Assembly: GCF_904846155.1 (NCBI RefSeq) | Contig: NZ_CAJGZP010000001.1 | Coordinates: forward strand, 2,728,001-2,792,000 | From: Psychrobacter fulvigenes | Lineage (GTDB): Bacteria > Pseudomonadota > Gammaproteobacteria > Pseudomonadales > Moraxellaceae | Direction of reading: 5' to 3' | Length of the DNA stretch: 64,000 bases | Part shown: positions 59,104 to 64,000 of the stretch, piece by piece | Layout: the number at the start of each line of letters is the position of its first letter | How positions within the stretch are numbered: the first letter of the stretch is position 1 | Program-made: the position numbers and the translations under genes | The notes under the pieces: generated by a model | What the model saw: the letters and a program-made list of their open reading frames with translations, nothing else | Told to the model about the DNA's origin: nothing | The model's database searches: none

Positions 59104-59144
59104 CATCTTATTAAATATAGTCGATCCACTTTAAGATAAATACA

Positions 59145-59220
59145 GTGCTACTGGTATTCATTTCGCGCAGCCTCTGTCGGCGTAGGCACAGCACGCAAGG
59201 GAAATGAATACCAGTAGCAC
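59145..59220. repeat. Element with perfect 20-bp inverted repeats
   Basis: The arm at 59145-59164 begins GTGCTACTGGTATTC and is repeated inverted at 59201-59220. The 36-base centre is GC-rich and partly self-complementary (GCAGCCTCTG ... CACAGCACGC). It lies between the SDR and beta-helix genes. Confidence 0.7.
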
Positions 59221-59305
59221 GCGACATAGAGCGTGGCAGTTTTATTTAGGATTAACTATAGTAACCTGTTAAGAAAAATTGCTTTTTAACAAAGTATGAT
59301 AAATA

Positions 59306-59336
59306 AAACGGCTACCGAATTTCGGTGGCCGTTTTG
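59306..59336. terminator. Intrinsic terminator overlapping a stop codon
   Basis: AAACGGCTACCGAA and TTCGGTGGCCGTTT pair with one wobble. The right half encodes the last residues and stop of the beta-helix gene on the minus strand. Confidence 0.8.
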
Positions 59337-60613
59337 CTTGCGGCTCGAATCTTGATGGCTTGCTTAGTCGTTTTATCGGTGAAAATATTATCTATAATAA
59401 CCGTGCCTGTTATCGCCCCTGCCGAGCTGTCTTCACGAATTTTGGAGCCGACAACGATAGGTGTCCCTACTGTCGCGGCAAACTGATTGCCGCTAATAAG
59501 CGTACCGTCATCCTCGACGATAATGCCCTGCTCTACTTGCTCAAAACGATTATCGATAATCTGATTATCTTTGGCGCTGTCTAAATGATAGCTGGCAAAG
59601 AGCGTTTTCTTAACCAAATAAGCACCGCAATTAAATCCCTTTAGGTTGCGCGACTGCCTTGACGCCACCCAAACACCGACTGGCTCATCTTTAAAAATAT
59701 TGCCGCGTATAACATTGTCACGGCTCGATTCGGTACGCTTAAAATGGTTGCTGCGCGTCGGATCATCGGCATGCTCAAAGCAATTGCGATACAGCAATAC
59801 ACTACCTGCGCCATTATGAATAAACTCATTATTCTCAATGCGATTATTACTCGAAGAATCAATCGCAATGGCCTCGCGATTGGGCTTAAAGCTGCGAAAG
59901 CCATTTCCGACAAACACCGAGTTTTTGATCACATTATCACGGCTACCAAACTCTAAATATAGTCCGAAAGTCCCTGCGTTTTGAATATATACTTTATCAA
60001 AAGTAACGCCATGCACATGATCACCGACAAACATACCACTATTGATACTATTACGACTACTGACATTCATCACCTGAATGTCTCTTGGGGCAAGTGCGCG
60101 ATTGGCAGCAGGGTCTATAAAGCCGCTCGCGTAACGCTGATTGGGGTTGCTATATTGACGAATATGCAGCGCGTGTCCGTAGCCATCCACATGACAGTTG
60201 GCAACCGCAATGTCTTTGATAGCCATATCTGTCTTGGGCTTAATGGTAATCGCACTGGCCTTTGATGGATCATCAGCCATGGTACTGAGCGCTGCCCCCT
60301 GACAGTCGAGCGAGCTGTGTGACTCATTAAGCTCAAAGCGTATCGACTGGCCTGTTAAATCACAGCCTTTGCTCAGTGCGCTATGACCTTTTACTGTTAC
60401 CGTCTGCTTGGGAGTCAATTGTGTACAATCTATCGTTGTGGTGGCTGCCGGTAGCTTGGCATCAATGGTGATTGGCTGATTGAGTGTTACTTCATCGAAG
60501 TTGCTATCACTATTGGCAAAAGGCAGACGTTCGCAAGCTGTCAGCCCTAAAACCAAGCCTGCCATCCCACTCATCAAAGACGCTTTGAGAAATAATTTAT
60601 AGATTGCTAACAT
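59312..60613 (-). CDS. Right-handed parallel beta-helix lipoprotein
   Basis: 433 residues. Signal peptide with the lipobox LTAC (Cys27), so it is likely lipid-anchored. The rest is a NosD/pectate-lyase-like parallel beta-helix with rungs such as SRNSINSGMFVGDHVHG, SRDNVIKNSVFVGN, NNRIENNEFIHNGAG, SRDNVIRGNIFKDEP and DNQIIDNRFEQVEQG. Such folds often bind or cut sugars; no catalytic residues can be named. Its stop codon lies inside the terminator hairpin. Confidence 0.8.
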   Translation of the reverse strand: MLAIYKLFLKASLMSGMAGLVLGLTACERLPFANSDSNFDEVTLNQPITIDAKLPAATTTIDCTQLTPKQTVTVKGHSALSKGCDLTGQSIRFELNESHSSLDCQGAALSTMADDPSKASAITIKPKTDMAIKDIAVANCHVDGYGHALHIRQYSNPNQRYASGFIDPAANRALAPRDIQVMNVSSRNSINSGMFVGDHVHGVTFDKVYIQNAGTFGLYLEFGSRDNVIKNSVFVGNGFRSFKPNREAIAIDSSSNNRIENNEFIHNGAGSVLLYRNCFEHADDPTRSNHFKRTESSRDNVIRGNIFKDEPVGVWVASRQSRNLKGFNCGAYLVKKTLFASYHLDSAKDNQIIDNRFEQVEQGIIVEDDGTLISGNQFAATVGTPIVVGSKIREDSSAGAITGTVIIDNIFTDKTTKQAIKIRAASKTATEIR

Positions 60614-60755
60614 TTACTTGCCCTCGATATTGGCTGTCTTACATTTTTTGAACATCCTGTGACACCTTACCACTATTAGAACCTATCATAACGCGGCACA
60701 CTGTTAGCCAAGATATAAATAACAATCAACGCTAATAATATAAAAGGAATGATTT

Positions 60756-61073
60756 ATGGATAACTCAAAAACCCCACTTCCAGATGAGCAAGACCGTATC
60801 GATAGCAATGACAATCAACGAGTCGATCTGGACAATCCAATGCTACACACGATTGATAATCAAGATGTGATTGACAATAGCGCAGGATTCGATAATTCAG
60901 AAGTTGGCAGTGACGCAACCCAAGGCCTCACCCCCATGCATCGTCAAAACGTTGATGAGGCGCAAGTGGATGAATTGTTGGTGGAAGGCAATCTCGATGA
61001 CAGCGACTATCCTGATATCGTCGATATTGCCGATAAAGAAGCGGCAGAACGTAGCAATAGTGATGACTTATAA
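60756..61073 (+). CDS. Small acidic hypothetical protein
   Basis: 105 residues, very rich in Asp/Asn/Glu and with no hydrophobic segment. GLTPMHRQNVDEAQVDELLVEGNLDDSDYPDIVDIADKEAAE is the most protein-like part. AAGGAATG before the ATG supports translation. A strong terminator follows at once, so it is a single small gene. Likely disordered; no family recognised. Confidence 0.65.
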   Translation: MDNSKTPLPDEQDRIDSNDNQRVDLDNPMLHTIDNQDVIDNSAGFDNSEVGSDATQGLTPMHRQNVDEAQVDELLVEGNLDDSDYPDIVDIADKEAAERSNSDDL

Positions 61074-61114
61074 ATCAGTCGTTCAATGATAATAAAGTAG
61101 AAAAGAATTTAGAC

Positions 61115-61148
61115 AAAAAAATACCGAACGTGATGTTCGGTATTTTTT
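61115..61148. terminator. Bidirectional intrinsic terminator
   Basis: AAATACCGAAC and GTTCGGTATTT pair around GTGAT with A and T runs on both sides. It serves the acidic protein gene and hemH. Confidence 0.9.
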
Positions 61149-61170
61149 ATCATTTAGATAAATCATTTAA

Positions 61171-62190
61171 TTAAGCCCAACCATCCAGCGTGCCCGCCCA
61201 GCCTTGTACCAAGGGCTTACTTAACGCTTCCAATAAATCAATATGTGCGTCATCGGCATTGAGTGCAGGAATATAATGATACTCCTTCCCGCCAGCATTA
61301 ATGAAGTTATCACGGTTTTCAATGGCCAACTCTTCTAGCGTCTCCAGACAATCAGCGGAGAATGCAGGACTGATGACTTGAACTGAATTCACACCAGACT
61401 TGCCCCAGTCCTCTAGCACCACATCGGTATAAGGCTTGACCCACTCTTGCTTACCAAAGCGCGACTGAAAGCTGATGATCCATTCATCGTCTTGCAATCC
61501 TAGCGCATGCGCGACTTGCGCGGCGGTACATTTACAACGTTTGGGATACGGATCGCCTTTATCAGCATAGGGCTGCGGAATACCGTGAAAGCTAAACATC
61601 AACTTTTCAGGCTTGCCATGCTCAGCTTGGAAACGGCGAATCGAGTTTGCCAATGCCTGAATATAAAGCGGATGGGCAAAGTAATCCTTCACTATTGTAT
61701 AATTGGGCAAATTACGCTGCTTCAGTGTCCACTTCGTCAAAGCGTCATATACTGCGCCGCCTGATGTCGCTGAGTATTGTGGGAATAACGGCAAGATGAC
61801 GAAATGATCAACGCCCTCAGCACGCAAAGTATCCATCACATCAGGCAGGCCTGGATTACCATAGCTCATTGCAGGATGCACGGACACCCGAAATGGCGCG
61901 GCACTATCCGCCAAACGCGGCTGCAATAGCTCTACTTGTTTTTTTAGGATGTTACGAATCGGCGAGTCACCTTCCCAAATACTGGCATAAGCTTCTGCCA
62001 CTCGCTTGGGGCGGCTTGGCAATACAAACAGGTTAAGGATGATCGCCCATAAGAATTGCGGGATTTCAATCACACGTGGGTCTGATAAAAACTGTTTTAG
62101 ATAGCGGCGGACGGCAGGCGCTGTTGGCTCATCTGGCGTGCCGAGGTTCACTAATAGGACGGCAATACGTGGGGGCAGTTCAGGTTTCAT
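61171..62190 (-). CDS. hemH: Ferrochelatase
   Basis: 339 residues. Puts iron into protoporphyrin IX, the last step of heme synthesis. The catalytic His is in [18 protein letters not shown] near 200, and the Glu in [24 protein letters not shown] at the start and [16 protein letters not shown] are typical. There is no membrane tail. A single gene. Confidence 0.95.
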   Translation of the reverse strand: MKPELPPRIAVLLVNLGTPDEPTAPAVRRYLKQFLSDPRVIEIPQFLWAIILNLFVLPSRPKRVAEAYASIWEGDSPIRNILKKQVELLQPRLADSAAPFRVSVHPAMSYGNPGLPDVMDTLRAEGVDHFVILPLFPQYSATSGGAVYDALTKWTLKQRNLPNYTIVKDYFAHPLYIQALANSIRRFQAEHGKPEKLMFSFHGIPQPYADKGDPYPKRCKCTAAQVAHALGLQDDEWIISFQSRFGKQEWVKPYTDVVLEDWGKSGVNSVQVISPAFSADCLETLEELAIENRDNFINAGGKEYHYIPALNADDAHIDLLEALSKPLVQGWAGTLDGWA

Positions 62191-62498
62191 AAGAGCACTA
62201 TTTTATTAATAAGTTATTAGAGAAAATGACTAAAAAATATCAAAAACTATGAGATAAAAGACTATTAAGGCATTGTTAATTTAAACGCTTATTAGTGTAG
62301 CATTTTATCCCTTGATAACGCACCGTAAAAGCCGCGCTTATACAATTTGATACTTCTATAAAAATAAAGTCTGAGCATGACGGTTGTACTCATACGCGCA
62401 TCGCCCTACAATAGACGCACATAGTGTGTAGGCAGAGTGCAGATACGCACATTGCCGTCTATTTATTTTATTGATAACTGTTGTCTTGCGAGGTAGCC
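62191..62498. other. Divergent intergenic region, hemH / metX
   Basis: 308 bases. It contains the metX promoter and AT-rich DNA before hemH. No SAM riboswitch or MetJ-box array was recognised. Confidence 0.5.
62384..62412 (+). promoter_or_regulatory. sigma-70-like promoter of metX
   Basis: TTGTAC, 17-base spacer, TACAAT; 87 bases before the metX start. Confidence 0.55.
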
Positions 62499-63875
62499 TT
62501 GAGAGCACGTACTGATAGTACCAATGACAATTCACCCAAAGACCACCCTAACTTGGATGACTCCGCCAATACAGTTGACTTAGTTGGTTCAGTTGGCATT
62601 GTTACCCCCCAAACACTGCACTTTGCAGAGCCATTGACGTTGGAGTGCAATCGCACTTTATCCTCGTTTGACTTGGTCATCGAAACTTACGGGTCGCTCA
62701 ACGAAGATAAATCCAATGCCATTCTGATCTGCCACGCCTTATCTGGCAGTCATCATGCGGCAGGCTTCCATAGCAGCGACGATAAAAAACCAGGCTGGTG
62801 GGACAATATGATTGGCCCCAATAAAGCCATCGACACCAATCGCTTTTTTGTGGTTTGTGTCAATAATATCGGCAGCTGCTTTGGCTCTACGGGTCCGACG
62901 ACCATCAACCCTGATAGCAGCAAAAATGGCGGCGAACCACAAGTTTATGGTCCTGATTTTCCCTTAGTGACGATAAAAGACTGGGTAAAAACCCAAGCCA
63001 TGCTCTCAGATCGTCTTGGCATTGACGTCTGGCATGCCATCGTTGGTGGCTCGATGGGCGGTATGCAAGCGCTGCAATGGTCGGTCGATTATCCCGATCG
63101 GCTAAAGCGCTGCGTGGTCATCGCCTGTACACCCAAATTATCAGCACAGAATATTGGCTTTAATGAGGTCGCGCGGCAGTCGATATTATCTGACCCTGAC
63201 TTCAAAGATGGACGTTACCTGCAAGCAGACACTTATCCACGTCGCGGACTGATATTGGCACGCATGGTTGGTCATATTACTTATTTGACCGATGATGCGA
63301 TGAAAGCCAAGTTTGGCCGTGATCTAAAGTCTGGCAAGTTCATGTATGGCTATGATGTCGAGTTCCAAGTCGAAAGCTACCTGCGCTATCAAGGCGAACG
63401 CTTTAGCAAAAACTTCGACGCCAACACTTACCTGCTGATGACCAAAGCCTTAGATTATTTCGATCCGACCCGTGGCTATGCTGAGCAAGTTGTTGACCGC
63501 GATGTCGATGACAACAGTCAAAATCATAATGGTATTGATCAACATAATGACACTGATAAACAAGACATTGATAAACAAGACACCGATGAAAGCCAACGTG
63601 AGCTGAGCGCTCTAAAAGCCGCATTTGCACATACCAAGTGTCAGTATCTAGTCGTGTCATTTACCACTGACTGGCGCTTCGCCCCTGAACGCTCACAAGA
63701 AATCGTCGATGCACTGATGGCAACTGGTAAACCTGTCAGCTATATCAATGTCGATGCGCCACATGGCCACGATTCCTTTTTATTCGATATTCCCCGCTAT
63801 ATGGTCGCCGTTGAAGGCTTTTTGACCGCGCCGTTTATCACGAACAGCCTGACAGCTAGAGGAGAACGCTCATGA
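62499..63875 (+). CDS. metX: Homoserine O-acetyltransferase (or O-succinyltransferase of the MetX fold)
   Basis: About 458 residues from TTG 62499, which has GAGG five bases before it; the other TTG at 62481 has no ribosome site. Alpha/beta-hydrolase fold: nucleophile Ser185 ([10 protein letters not shown]), then the Asp ([11 protein letters not shown]) and His (PHGHDSFL) of the triad. It activates homoserine for methionine synthesis. An Asp/Gln/Asn-rich insertion of about 35 residues ([19 protein letters not shown]) sits before the triad Asp. The stop overlaps the metW ATG. Confidence 0.93.
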   Translation: MRARTDSTNDNSPKDHPNLDDSANTVDLVGSVGIVTPQTLHFAEPLTLECNRTLSSFDLVIETYGSLNEDKSNAILICHALSGSHHAAGFHSSDDKKPGWWDNMIGPNKAIDTNRFFVVCVNNIGSCFGSTGPTTINPDSSKNGGEPQVYGPDFPLVTIKDWVKTQAMLSDRLGIDVWHAIVGGSMGGMQALQWSVDYPDRLKRCVVIACTPKLSAQNIGFNEVARQSILSDPDFKDGRYLQADTYPRRGLILARMVGHITYLTDDAMKAKFGRDLKSGKFMYGYDVEFQVESYLRYQGERFSKNFDANTYLLMTKALDYFDPTRGYAEQVVDRDVDDNSQNHNGIDQHNDTDKQDIDKQDTDESQRELSALKAAFAHTKCQYLVVSFTTDWRFAPERSQEIVDALMATGKPVSYINVDAPHGHDSFLFDIPRYMVAVEGFLTAPFITNSLTARGERS

Positions 63876-64000
63876 GAATGGATCATCAGCTGGCCGAACG
63901 CTGGATTGCTCCCAAGTCACATATTCTAGATTTGGGTTGTGGCAATGGTGATTTGCTCGCACATTTGCAGCAAAACCTAGGCGTGACGGGCTATGGACTT
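63872..64000 (+). CDS. metW: Methionine biosynthesis protein MetW (partial, cut by window end)
   Basis: The first 43 residues of a SAM-methyltransferase-like protein: [17 protein letters not shown] then motif [13 protein letters not shown]. It overlaps metX by an ATGA. MetX-MetW pairs are common in proteobacteria; MetW seems to be needed for MetX activity in some species. The rest is outside the window. Confidence 0.9.
   Translation, partial: MRMDHQLAERWIAPKSHILDLGCGNGDLLAHLQQNLGVTGYGL

Overview
The window looks like a stretch of chromosome from a Psychrobacter-type gammaproteobacterium (Moraxellaceae). The basis is the family content (an ABZJ_00895-type membrane protein, PBP4, GlnD, DapC, FtsK, a Zn-binding variant of an IS256 transposase), the E. 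coli-like tRNA order Thr-Tyr-Gly-Thr in front of an EF-Tu gene, moderate GC, and many Asn/Ser/Asp-rich insertions in core enzymes. The genus is inferred from protein style, not from a database search. No rRNA, CRISPR array or prophage is visible.

Layout. 1-2.6 kb is accessory: the end of an unknown gene, a SAM methyltransferase, an AT-rich pair (GIY-YIG-type protein plus an unknown protein) and two tandem DUF2256 zinc microproteins. 2.6-11.9 kb on the minus strand holds the most unusual block: a YqiJ-like OB-fold membrane protein, a YqiK-like flotillin and a ~2,040-residue AAA+ ATPase of the poorly understood 'DNA repair ATPase' family, apparently one operon. 12-29 kb is mostly housekeeping and envelope genes: a TolB-like lipoprotein, a META lipoprotein, map, glnD, dapC, a cNMP/CBS/DUF294 nucleotidyltransferase followed by a DEDDh exonuclease, dacB, a DUF421 protein, rlmH, an extradiol dioxygenase and a NylA-like amidase. 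29-36 kb holds ftsK, trxB-aat, a MerR regulator and rimI. A complete IS of 1,063 bp (24-bp inverted repeats, 8-bp target duplication) lies at 36.1-37.2 kb between rimI and tuf. The tRNA-tuf cluster (37.3-39.5 kb) is followed by trpE, an FHA protein, an RsiV-like protein, prfC, ohr and polA.

50.2-56 kb is a nickel module: nikR with an operator-like palindrome over its own promoter, then nikABCDE. nikB is frameshifted near its 3' end; restoring the frame gives an ATGA overlap with nikC. After it come an outer-membrane-barrel-like protein, a small membrane protein that seems to start with AUU, an SDR oxidoreductase, a parallel beta-helix lipoprotein, an acidic small protein, hemH, metX and the start of metW.

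Non-coding structure is rich. A hairpin repeat with a conserved core and compensating stem changes occurs three times in the first 9 kb. There are several perfect or near-perfect inverted-repeat elements between genes (41.4, 50.1 and 59.2 kb), many bidirectional intrinsic terminators, and a possible short transcript in front of nikR.
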